Assembly (NCBI GenBank): GCA_029012165.1
Contig: JAQXLO010000229.1
Coordinates: 1-7,072 of the forward strand
Reading direction: 5' to 3'
DNA: 7,072 nt
Origin: Oscillospiraceae bacterium
Lineage (GTDB): Bacteria; Bacillota; Clostridia; Oscillospirales; Acutalibacteraceae
Shown: positions 1 to 5,634 of the stretch, in pieces
Position numbering within the stretch: the stretch's first letter is position 1
How the letters are laid out: each line of letters begins with the position of its first letter
Program-made: the position numbers and the translations under genes
The notes under the pieces: model-generated
What the model was told of the DNA's origin: nothing
Database searches by the model: none
Seen by the model: the letters and a program-made list of their open reading frames with translations, nothing else

Positions 1-291
1 TGCAAACGCATCATAGCCGATAAACTCCACCGTGTCGGGCATGGAAACCGACCGCAGACACCGTTTGTTCTCAAAGGCAAAGTCACCGATGCCGACAACC
101 GTATGCCCCTGCACGGTCTGCGGAATCTCGCAGTTTCGTTCCCATCCGACATAGCGGCGGATCACCGCATTTTCCCCGTCCAGTTCGTACTCGTACATTG
201 CATCCGGATCCCCCGCCATAAATGCCTGCGCGGAAAAAGCCGTTGCCAGCAGACAGAAAAGCATGGCAAAGACAGAAAGCTTTTTACACAT
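1..291 (-). CDS. Secreted leucine-rich-repeat (BspA/LRR_5-like) protein, 5' end only
   Basis: The first 97 codons are present; the gene runs off the left edge of the window. Residues 1-23 form a signal peptide: MCKK at the N-terminus, a hydrophobic core (about residues 6-19), then an AQA motif that suggests signal peptidase I cleavage after residue 23. The mature part has the rhythm of BspA-type leucine-rich repeats (LRR_5 family): CEIPQTVQGHTVVGIGDFAF at 54-73, followed by a second unit with the pattern L-x-S-V-x-M-P-D-T-V-E-F-I-G-Y-D-A-F at about 79-96. These families are cell-surface or exported proteins, often with a C-terminal anchor, used in adhesion or host interaction; the present role is unknown. 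The ATG at 291 has an AAGGAGGAG ribosome binding site at 298-306. The gene has its own promoter at 403-431 and is insulated from the upstream gene by a terminator at 453-484. Confidence 0.8.
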   Translation of the reverse strand, partial: MCKKLSVFAMLFCLLATAFSAQAFMAGDPDAMYEYELDGENAVIRRYVGWERNCEIPQTVQGHTVVGIGDFAFENKRCLRSVSMPDTVEFIGYDAFA

Positions 292-402
292 TTTATTCTC
301 CTCCTTGCTTTTGCAAAATCCAACCGACGCTCATTTTGTATCGGAACAGCGGCAATAAATGACTGCATAGATATGCCCGTGCAATGTATATCCCGCAACT
401 TC

Positions 403-431
403 ATTAAAACAAATTTTCATGTATTTGTCAA
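403..431 (-). promoter_or_regulatory. Sigma-A promoter of the leucine-rich-repeat gene
   Basis: On the minus strand a perfect -35 box TTGACA (426-431) is followed by a 17-bp AT-rich spacer and a -10 box TTTAAT (403-408), one mismatch from consensus. Transcription should start near 396, giving a leader of about 105 nt before the ATG at 291. I see no recognisable riboswitch or strong hairpin in that leader. The promoter lies just downstream of the terminator of the preceding gene, so the secreted protein is probably an independent transcription unit. Confidence 0.65.
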
Positions 432-452
432 TAATTTTTGTGCAATACGTTA

Positions 453-484
453 AAAGCTCCCTCCGATTACACGGAGAGAGCTTT
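453..484 (-). terminator. Intrinsic terminator after the CofE-like gene
   Basis: The hairpin has 13-bp arms (453-465 and 472-484) and a 6-nt loop. Read on the minus strand, the arms are AAAGCTCTCTCCG and CGGAGGGAGCTTT, fully paired with one U-G wobble. On the plus strand the same position is a C-A mismatch, so the structure is tuned to minus-strand RNA. It starts 2 nt past the TAA stop (487-489). The U run is short (UUUU then AACG) and partly in the stem, so efficiency is uncertain. Confidence 0.75.
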
Positions 485-486
485 GA

Positions 487-1188
487 TTACGCTTTGCGGA
501 CGATGGCGATGGGGGTCTGCTGGGATTTCTGCCCAAGGGGGTTGTCCCGGAAAATCTCCTTGCACATCTCGATATCGATGGCGGGGTCGGACACGCCCAA
601 AATCTCACGGCCGATATCGTTGGCGTCCATGATGACGACCTTGCAGCCGATGTAGGCTTCCAGCTTCGCCGCAACGATGTCGGGATCCTTGGGCGCCAGC
701 TTGGCGTAGTGGTTGTAGGGCGGCAGGGTGTAGTCGCAGGGGCCGTCGATCGCTCTGCCCTTGTCGCCGACGATCTTGTAGAAAACACCACGCACACCGA
801 AAGGCTTCGTCACGGCGGAGCACAGAGCGGCAAAGAGGATCTTCGGCACGCCGATGTCCCGAATCGCCAGCTCCATCGTCCACGGACTGCCCAGCCCGAT
901 GCCGTAGGGCGATTTGTACACAAACTTGCAAAGGATGTTCGCCAGCTTCGACACCTCGATGTCGTCAATGTCAAAGGCACGTCCCTGACTGATGGCGATG
1001 ATCTTTTCGCTGATGAAGATCATGTCCCCCTCCTGCAAATAGTCACGGACGTATTTGTCCAGTATATCGGGGATGCTGTCGTCCTTGACCACAACGTGGG
1101 TCTTGACCGGGTAGCGCAGGAAATCGCCGTACTTGGTGGAGATCTTCAGTTCCTTGCCCTCGTTGGGCTGTAAGTTATCCATGTTCAT
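487..1188 (-). CDS. Coenzyme F420-0:L-glutamate ligase-like (CofE-like) protein
   Basis: A 233-aa soluble protein with no signal peptide, resembling the clostridial branch of the F420-0:gamma-glutamyl ligase family. CofE itself adds L-glutamate to coenzyme F420-0 using GTP. Features seen are a YGDFLRYPVKTHVV segment (20-33), a CofE-like SEKIIAISQGR motif (60-70), a glycine-rich YGIGLG stretch (95-100), a GDKGRAIDGPCDYTLPPYN block (141-159) and DANDIG (188-193). Most bacteria of this type are not known to make F420, so the real substrate may be another gamma-carboxylate; this is inference. I chose the ATG at 1188 over the in-frame ATG at 1212. GAGG at 1196-1199 is 7 nt upstream of 1188, while the only promoter (1220-1248) would start transcription at about 1213, leaving the 1212 codon with no leader. 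It is followed directly by a terminator, so it appears monocistronic. Confidence 0.82.
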   Translation of the reverse strand: MNMDNLQPNEGKELKISTKYGDFLRYPVKTHVVVKDDSIPDILDKYVRDYLQEGDMIFISEKIIAISQGRAFDIDDIEVSKLANILCKFVYKSPYGIGLGSPWTMELAIRDIGVPKILFAALCSAVTKPFGVRGVFYKIVGDKGRAIDGPCDYTLPPYNHYAKLAPKDPDIVAAKLEAYIGCKVVIMDANDIGREILGVSDPAIDIEMCKEIFRDNPLGQKSQQTPIAIVRKA

Positions 1189-1219
1189 GCTGTAACCTCG
1201 CTTTTTCAACATTCACTCC

Positions 1220-1248
1220 ATTGTACTCCACAATGACATTTTTTTCAA
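1220..1248 (-). promoter_or_regulatory. Sigma-A promoter of the CofE-like gene
   Basis: On the minus strand there is a -35 box TTGAAA (1243-1248), a 17-bp spacer and a -10 box TACAAT (1220-1225); each box is one mismatch from consensus. The expected start site is about 1213, 25 nt ahead of the preferred ATG at 1188. This placement is a main reason for rejecting the ATG at 1212 as the start. Confidence 0.62.
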
Positions 1249-1352
1249 TAAATAATTACAAAATCTTTGTGACATACTTTTAATTTTTCCCGCCGCCGTG
1301 CAAATTATCCCACCCCGCCACACCGGATGCGGGAAGGCGTAGTCTGTTGATG

Positions 1353-1372
1353 TCATCCACAGCTGTTGATGA
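1353..1372. repeat. Imperfect 20-bp palindrome in the uvrC/CofE-like intergenic region
   Basis: TCATCCACAGCTGTTGATGA reads the same on both strands at 18 of 20 positions; only the symmetric pair 1358/1367 breaks it. A direct repeat of CTGTTGATG (1344-1352 and 1363-1371, period 19) partly overlaps it. It sits about 105 bp upstream of the CofE-like promoter and 49 bp past the uvrC stop. It could be a dimeric-repressor operator or the hairpin ending uvrC transcripts, but it lacks a following U run. Apart from this palindrome, the 1189-1420 gap holds the CofE-like promoter and a possible 5-bp GC stem (CCCGC/GCGGG) around 1315-1333. Confidence 0.4.
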
Positions 1373-1420
1373 ATGGTTTGCAAATTGCCGAGCAAAATTC
1401 CGTGATAAACCAAAAATTTC

Positions 1421-3268
1421 TCATTTCTCCTTTGGGTGAAAGGCATCGTAGACCGCTTGCGCCGCAGGGCGGCTGATACCTTTGACGGCGCACAGATCAT
1501 CGACCGTGGCATTCTTCACGGCGGCGAGGGTGCGGAAATGCTGCAAAAGCGCTTTCGCCCGGGCGGGGCCGATGCCCTCGATCTCGGTCAGGGTGGAGGA
1601 AAAGCCGCTCTTCTGGTGCTTCTTTCGGTGGTAGGCGATGGCGAAGCGGTGCACCTCCTCCTGAATTTCCGACACCAGCGTAAAGGCGCTGCGCTTGGAG
1701 GTCAGGGCGATCTCGCCGCCGTCTGCGGCAATGGCTCGGGTGCGGTGGTGGTTGTCCTTGACCATGCCAAACAGCGGCACGTCAATGCCCAGCTGTTTGA
1801 GCACAGGCTGTACGGCGTGCACCTGTCCCTGCCCGCCGTCCAGCAAAATCAGATCGGGCAGTTTGCCGAAGCCCTCGCCGCTGTCCTTTTCCTCAAGATA
1901 GTGACGGAAACGGCGTTCCAGCACCTCGGCCATGGAACCGTAGTCGTCCTGCCCGAGAAAAGTTTTGACGGAAAACCGCTTGTACGCCTGCTTCAGAGGT
2001 ACGCCGTCCCGAAACACCACCATGCCGGCGACATTGTCACTGCCGGCGGTGTGGGAAATATCGTAGGCTTCGATGTATTCGGGGATGGACGGCAGTCCCA
2101 GCAGTGACGCCAGCTCCCGCAAAGCCGTTGCCTGACGGCTGATCCTGCCGGAGGACTGCATCAGTTTCTCTGCGGCATTTTTGCGGCACAGCTCCACCAG
2201 CTGCATCTGTGCGCCCCGCTGGGGCAGAACGATATGCACTCTGCGTCCCGCTTTCTCGCTGAGCCACTGCTCCATCAGCGCCGTATCCTCCATCTCGCCG
2301 TCCACTGCGATTCTCGGCGGGATGCGGCGATCCATGGAGTAGAAGCTGCGCACCAGTTCCGTGCGGCATTCGGGCAAATTTTCCGGGGTGTCCAAGAGGA
2401 AAAATTCGCTCTCGGTCAGTCTGCCCTCCCCGAAGCGCAGAACATTCAGACAGCTTTTCTCCTTTTCACTGACGATGGCGAACACATCCTGCTCCTCCAC
2501 GGCGGCAGAGTAGACCTTTTGCTTGTCGGCGGAGCGTTTGATCGCCTGAATGCGATCCCGCAGACGTGCCGCTTTTTCAAATTCCAGCGCTTCGGCAGCC
2601 TGCGTCATGCGCTTCTCCAGATCCTGCAAAGCGTTTGCCGTCCCGCCCCGCAGAAACGCCAGCGCTTCGTCCACCGCTTCCCGGTATTCGGCTTCGCTGA
2701 TTTTTCCGGCGCAGGGCGCACTGCACTGTTTGATGAAATAGTTCAGGCACGGTCTGCCCTTGCCGATATCCTGCGGAAACGTCTTGCCGCAGCGGGGCAG
2801 TCGGTAAATTTTCAGCGCCTCGTCCACGGAGTTATTGACGGTAAAATGGCTGGTGTAGGGGCCGATATAGGTGGCGCCATCGTCCTTTTTTTGCAAAACG
2901 GCGGAAATCATCGGCCAGCCGTCGTTCGACACCCGGATATAGCTGTAGCCCTTGTCGTCCTTGAGCAGGATGTTGTACTTCGGCGCATACTGCTTGATCA
3001 GACTGCACTCCAGCACCAGCGCTTCAAACTCGCTGTCGGTGAGGATGTAGTCAAAGTCGGCGACATTTTCCACCATACGGATGACCTTGATGCCGTGGTT
3101 GCGATGGGAACCGAAGTACTGGCTAACCCGGTTTTTCAGCGCCTTGGCCTTGCCGACATAGATGACGGTGCCCTGACGGTTTTTCATCAGATAAACACCG
3201 GGCGTCTGGGGCAGGCGCATGGCCTTTTGGCGCAGTTCGGCGAGGGAAAGCGGCTGCATCGTTGGCAT
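1421..3268 (-). CDS. uvrC: Excinuclease ABC subunit UvrC
   Basis: UvrC is the nuclease of bacterial nucleotide excision repair. It joins the UvrB-DNA complex and cuts 3' and then 5' of the lesion. At 615 aa the protein has normal full length with all domains in order. The GIY-YIG nuclease spans about 16-100 (GVY 24-26, YVG 37-39, Arg47, Glu82) and makes the 3' cut. A cysteine set, C160, C174, C182 and C186, matches the positions reported to hold an iron-sulfur cluster in E. coli UvrC. The UVR motif that binds UvrB is at about 210-245. The RNase H-like domain making the 5' cut has Asp403 (AYDISH), Asp477 (LLDGGQGQ) and His540. A helix-hairpin-helix pair (about 558-612) binds DNA. The ATG at 3268 has AAAGGAG at 3276-3282, 7 nt upstream. 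No clear promoter of its own lies in the 84 bp after HPr, so it may be co-transcribed by read-through. Confidence 0.97.
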   Translation of the reverse strand: MPTMQPLSLAELRQKAMRLPQTPGVYLMKNRQGTVIYVGKAKALKNRVSQYFGSHRNHGIKVIRMVENVADFDYILTDSEFEALVLECSLIKQYAPKYNILLKDDKGYSYIRVSNDGWPMISAVLQKKDDGATYIGPYTSHFTVNNSVDEALKIYRLPRCGKTFPQDIGKGRPCLNYFIKQCSAPCAGKISEAEYREAVDEALAFLRGGTANALQDLEKRMTQAAEALEFEKAARLRDRIQAIKRSADKQKVYSAAVEEQDVFAIVSEKEKSCLNVLRFGEGRLTESEFFLLDTPENLPECRTELVRSFYSMDRRIPPRIAVDGEMEDTALMEQWLSEKAGRRVHIVLPQRGAQMQLVELCRKNAAEKLMQSSGRISRQATALRELASLLGLPSIPEYIEAYDISHTAGSDNVAGMVVFRDGVPLKQAYKRFSVKTFLGQDDYGSMAEVLERRFRHYLEEKDSGEGFGKLPDLILLDGGQGQVHAVQPVLKQLGIDVPLFGMVKDNHHRTRAIAADGGEIALTSKRSAFTLVSEIQEEVHRFAIAYHRKKHQKSGFSSTLTEIEGIGPARAKALLQHFRTLAAVKNATVDDLCAVKGISRPAAQAVYDAFHPKEK

Positions 3269-3301
3269 GGTGCGTCTCCTTTCAAAATAGAATCCAAATA
3301 G

Positions 3302-3339
3302 AAAATAACCTCCGTGCGGTGAAACACGAAGGTCATTTT
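3302..3339 (-). terminator. Hairpin terminator or attenuator between HPr and uvrC
   Basis: Arms 3302-3316 and 3325-3339 enclose an 8-nt loop. On the minus strand all 15 positions pair, two of them as G-U wobbles; on the plus strand those become A-C mismatches. The 3' arm ends in TTATTTT, followed by CTATTT. It begins 13 nt after the HPr stop. It should reduce transcription from HPr into uvrC, though some read-through is likely because uvrC shows no strong promoter of its own. Confidence 0.7.
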
Positions 3340-3352
3340 AGGAATGCATTAC

Positions 3353-3616
3353 TTATTCCGCAAAGCCGGAATTGACAAGCCGTACCAGTTCGTCCACGGC
3401 CTGTTCCTCGTCGGGACCGCCGGCGATGATGCGGATCGTGGTGCCGCCCATGATGCCCAGGGAGAGCACCCCAAGCAGGCTTTTTGCATTGACACGGCGT
3501 TCTTCCTTTTCGACCCAGATAGAGGACTTGAATTCGTTCGCCTTCTGGATGAAGAATGTGGCAGGGCGGGCGTGCAGACCGACCTGATTCTGAACGGTAA
3601 CGTCTTTTACAAACAT
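3353..3616 (-). CDS. ptsH: HPr family phosphocarrier protein
   Basis: An 87-aa protein, the usual size of HPr. HPr receives phosphate from PEP via enzyme I on His15 and passes it to sugar-specific EIIA domains. In Firmicutes HPr kinase also phosphorylates Ser46, turning HPr into the CcpA co-regulator for catabolite repression. Both sites are visible: His15 in GLHARPAT (13-20), with Arg17, and Ser46 in NAKSLLGVLSLGIMGG (43-58). Having His15 rules out a Crh protein, which lacks it. In place of the more usual N-G-K-S the sequence reads N-A-K-S. The start at 3616 has a GGGAG site 10 nt upstream, slightly far. It has its own extended -10 promoter (3664-3691) and a hairpin after the stop. Position next to uvrC, rather than a ptsI gene, suggests the clostridial whiA/HPr cluster type, possibly mainly regulatory; this is inference. 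The symbol is by homology only. Confidence 0.93.
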   Translation of the reverse strand: MFVKDVTVQNQVGLHARPATFFIQKANEFKSSIWVEKEERRVNAKSLLGVLSLGIMGGTTIRIIAGGPDEEQAVDELVRLVNSGFAE

Positions 3617-3663
3617 AGCTTTCTATCTCCCACAAAATAAAATCTCTGCGAATACCATTACAT

Positions 3664-3691
3664 ATTATATCACAAAACTGTCCAACGTCAA
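3664..3691 (-). promoter_or_regulatory. Extended -10 promoter of HPr
   Basis: On the minus strand there is a -35 box TTGACG (3686-3691), a 16-bp spacer and a perfect -10 box TATAAT (3664-3669) preceded by TGA (3670-3672), giving an extended -10 element (TGnTATAAT). The expected start is about 3657, leaving a leader of about 40 nt before the HPr ATG. It points away from the plus-strand operon promoters, so 3692-3769 is the core of a divergent control region. Confidence 0.72.
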
Positions 3692-3769
3692 TAATGGAGC
3701 TTGCCAATTTCAAAGATTCGGATGGCTTCATAAAAGAGGGCGGTAGGTGGTTCAATCTTTTTGGTTATT

Positions 3770-3799
3770 TTGACAAGAATTCACGTCTTTTTTTATACA
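3770..3799 (+). promoter_or_regulatory. Possible upstream (second) promoter of the sialidase-like operon
   Basis: TTGACA (3770-3775) is followed after 18 bp by TATACA (3794-3799), or after 17 bp by TTATAC. Transcripts would start near 3806 with a leader of about 110 nt. It lies 93 bp upstream of the exact-consensus promoter, so the operon may have tandem promoters. The spacer carries a T7 run, typical of AT-rich intergenic DNA, so chance similarity cannot be excluded. Confidence 0.4.
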
Positions 3800-3862
3800 A
3801 CATAGCCGAAAAGTGGAATACTCTTTCTTTTTCTGCGCCCGGGAAAGCGCCCGAAATTGCGG

Positions 3863-3891
3863 TTGACACGGGGAAACAAGCCCTTTATAAT
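3863..3891 (+). promoter_or_regulatory. Exact-consensus sigma-A promoter of the sialidase-like operon
   Basis: TTGACA (3863-3868), a 17-bp spacer and TATAAT (3886-3891) match the housekeeping consensus at all 12 positions with ideal spacing. The start is expected near 3898, so the leader is only about 17 nt and begins just ahead of the ribosome binding site AGGAGG (3902-3907). A promoter this strong often needs a repressor; no operator is proven here. Confidence 0.8.
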
Positions 3892-3914
3892 AAAAAGAAA
3901 AAGGAGGAAATGCT

Positions 3915-4892
3915 ATGGTTGCACAGGCGAAACGAGAGTGGATTTTTGACGACATTTGTCCCACGCCCTCCTGCCACGCCTCCACCGTACTGCCGCTGGA
4001 AAACGGCGATGTGCTGGCGGCGTGGTTCGGCGGCACGGGCGAGGGCAAGGACGATGTGGACATCTGGGTGGCACGGCGCTCAAGCGGGACGTGGCTGCCG
4101 GCAGAGCGTATCTCCGCAGATCGGAACATCCCCCACTGGAACCCGGTGCTGTTCCGCCGGGAGAACGGCGACGTGATTTTGTTTTTCAAGGTGGGTAAAA
4201 AGATCGCCTACTGGCAGACGTATTTTGTCCTGTCCACCGACCTCGGCAAGACGTGGACGGCACCCCGGGAACTGGTGCCGGGAGATGTGAGCGGCGGCAG
4301 AGGTCCCGTGAAGAATAAGCCCATCCGCCTGTCCGACGGCACCGTTCTGGCGCCTGCCTCCTCGGAACAGCCGGACTGGCTGGCGTTTATGGATATCTCC
4401 AAAGACGACTGCGTCACTTGGGAAAAGCAGAGGATCATCCCCGTCCGCAAGCTTGTGGGCGGCAAGCCGGTACCCATGATCCAGCCGACCCTGTGGGAAT
4501 CGGCGCCCGGCAAGGTGCACGCCCTTTTGCGCACCAGCCGTGGTCATGCTTACCGCAGTGATTCCGACGACTACGGAAAAACGTGGTGCAAGGCGTACCC
4601 CACGCAGATCAAAAATCCCAACAGCGGGCTGGATATCACCCGTCTGGAGGACGGCACGCTGATCCTCATCTCCAACCCGTCCGCCAAAAACTGGGGCGTT
4701 CGTGCGCCGTTGACGCTGATGGAATCCAAGGACAACGGCGAGACGTGGACGGAGATCCTCCTGCTGGAAAAGCGCGGAAAGCAGGGTGGTGAGTTTTCCT
4801 ACCCCGCCATCGTGCACGTGGGCAATAAGCTGTACATGACCTACACATGGCAGCGCAAAAAGATCGCCTACTGGGAAGTCACCCTCGGGTGA
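3915..4892 (+). CDS. Sialidase-like Asp-box (BNR) beta-propeller protein, cytoplasmic
   Basis: A 325-aa protein with no signal peptide or membrane segment, so probably cytosolic. It has repeated Asp boxes (S-x-D-x-G-x-T-W): 107-114, 217-224 and 271-278, plus a degenerate copy at 162-169 with Cys instead of Gly. These mark a six-bladed sialidase-type propeller of the BNR_2 kind. An N-terminal PSCHASTVLP segment (18-27) and GGTGEGKDDVDIW (39-51) are typical of that group; the FRIP motif of classical sialidases is missing. Arg206 and Arg214 around the third box and Tyr296 in EFSYPAIV are candidate active-site residues by analogy. The family cleaves or binds acidic sugars, but substrate cannot be read from sequence. 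The ATG at 3915 is 7 nt after AGGAGG; the overlapping ATG at 3910 opens another frame lacking these motifs. It leads a probable operon with the HAD and sirtuin genes. KKIAYW occurs twice (95-100, 315-320). Confidence 0.85.
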   Translation: MVAQAKREWIFDDICPTPSCHASTVLPLENGDVLAAWFGGTGEGKDDVDIWVARRSSGTWLPAERISADRNIPHWNPVLFRRENGDVILFFKVGKKIAYWQTYFVLSTDLGKTWTAPRELVPGDVSGGRGPVKNKPIRLSDGTVLAPASSEQPDWLAFMDISKDDCVTWEKQRIIPVRKLVGGKPVPMIQPTLWESAPGKVHALLRTSRGHAYRSDSDDYGKTWCKAYPTQIKNPNSGLDITRLEDGTLILISNPSAKNWGVRAPLTLMESKDNGETWTEILLLEKRGKQGGEFSYPAIVHVGNKLYMTYTWQRKKIAYWEVTLG

Positions 4893-4941
4893 GCCGGTCT
4901 GTTTATAATAATAAGGAAAGCACTTTTTCGGGGGAAGCACG

Positions 4942-5634
4942 ATGCGGTACACCACGCTTTTGTTTGACGCAGACGAAACGCTGATGGATTTTCGCCGGGC
5001 GGAACAGCTGGCGCTGGCGGACGTCCTGCAGCAGCACGGACTGCCTGCGAGCAAAGACATTCTGTCGGCTTACCACACCATCAACAGCGAGCTTTGGGAG
5101 CGGTACAACCGGGGTGAGATCGAAAAAAGCGAAATCACCTCCACCCGCTTTGTGCGGCTTTTTGCCCTTCTTTCCATCCCGCTGGACGGCGTGTCGTTTA
5201 ACGAGCGGTATCTCGACTGCCTTGCCCTCCACGGCGAGCTTCTGCCCGGCGCAGAAGAGCTGTGCCAAACACTTTACCGTGCAGGGTTTTCCCTGTACAT
5301 CATCACAAACGGCATCGGGCGGGTACAGAAAAGCCGCTTCGCCCGCAGCGGTCTTGCGCCCTATTTCCAAGGTGTTTTCGTCTCCGAAACCATCGGCATC
5401 GGCAAACCGCACCGGGAATTTTTCGACCGTGTGCTGTCCGCCATCCCCGACAGCGACCCTTCCCGCACCTTGGTCATCGGGGACTCCCTGAGTGCCGATA
5501 TCGCCGGTGGGATCGCCGCAGGTTTGGACACCTGCTGGTGCGATTTTCAAAAAACGGGGCAAGCGCATCCTGCACGGTACCGTGTGGAAAGCTTTGCCCT
5601 GCTGCAATCACTTTTGACAGGAGGTACCCTATGA
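4942..5634 (+). CDS. HAD-family hydrolase, YjjG-type nucleotidase
   Basis: A 230-aa cytosolic HAD phosphatase, length as in YjjG. YjjG of E. coli is a nucleoside 5'-monophosphatase that clears non-canonical pyrimidine nucleotides. All four HAD motifs are present: DADETL (9-14) with nucleophile Asp9 and acid-base Asp11; Thr122 in IITNG; Lys155 in GIGKPHREFF; and GDSLSADI (180-187) with Asp181 and Asp186. The FDADETL start, the LPGAEELCQTL cap-to-core junction (101-111) and the GGIAAGLDTCW end (189-199) agree well with YjjG. The helical cap lies at about 15-95. The ATG at 4942 has a purine-rich GGGGAAG (4930-4936) as a modest ribosome binding site. It starts 49 nt after the propeller gene and its stop overlaps the next start as ATGA, so translation of the two is probably coupled. 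Substrate is inferred from family likeness only. Confidence 0.9.
   Translation: MRYTTLLFDADETLMDFRRAEQLALADVLQQHGLPASKDILSAYHTINSELWERYNRGEIEKSEITSTRFVRLFALLSIPLDGVSFNERYLDCLALHGELLPGAEELCQTLYRAGFSLYIITNGIGRVQKSRFARSGLAPYFQGVFVSETIGIGKPHREFFDRVLSAIPDSDPSRTLVIGDSLSADIAGGIAAGLDTCWCDFQKTGQAHPARYRVESFALLQSLLTGGTL

Noticed and set aside
1315..1333. CCCGC/GCGGG stem as the uvrC terminator
   Set aside because: Only 5 bp with a 10-nt loop and no T run on the minus strand.
1353..1361. TCATCCACA as a DnaA box
   Set aside because: One mismatch to TTATCCACA, single copy, no origin genes or AT-rich unwinding region; better explained as part of the palindrome.
1213..1512. Minus-strand frame over the uvrC 3' end and the intergenic gap
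   Set aside because: It starts inside uvrC in another frame and ends at the CofE-like promoter; no motif supports it.
2234..3301. Long plus-strand open frame antisense to uvrC
   Set aside because: It lies wholly over a motif-complete uvrC, has low-complexity translation and no ribosome binding site; it is a GC-driven shadow.
3694..4176. Plus-strand open frame starting in the divergent region, including the ATG at 3910
   Set aside because: It shifts out of the Asp-box frame, and its translation past 3915 is a shadow of the propeller gene.
3752..4189. Minus-strand open frame through the divergent region
   Set aside because: It spans the operon promoters and the propeller 5' end, with no domain and no ribosome binding site.
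4904..4909. TATAAT between the propeller and HAD genes as an internal promoter
   Set aside because: The position 17 bp upstream reads ACCCTC, so there is no -35 box and no TG extension.
4080..5060. Minus-strand open frame across the sialidase-like and HAD genes
   Set aside because: It crosses two well-supported genes and shows no recognisable domain.
5262..5630. N-terminal extension of the sirtuin frame to 5262
   Set aside because: The extension lies inside the HAD gene in another frame, is Arg/Pro/His-rich, and the ATG at 5631 has a perfect ribosome binding site.
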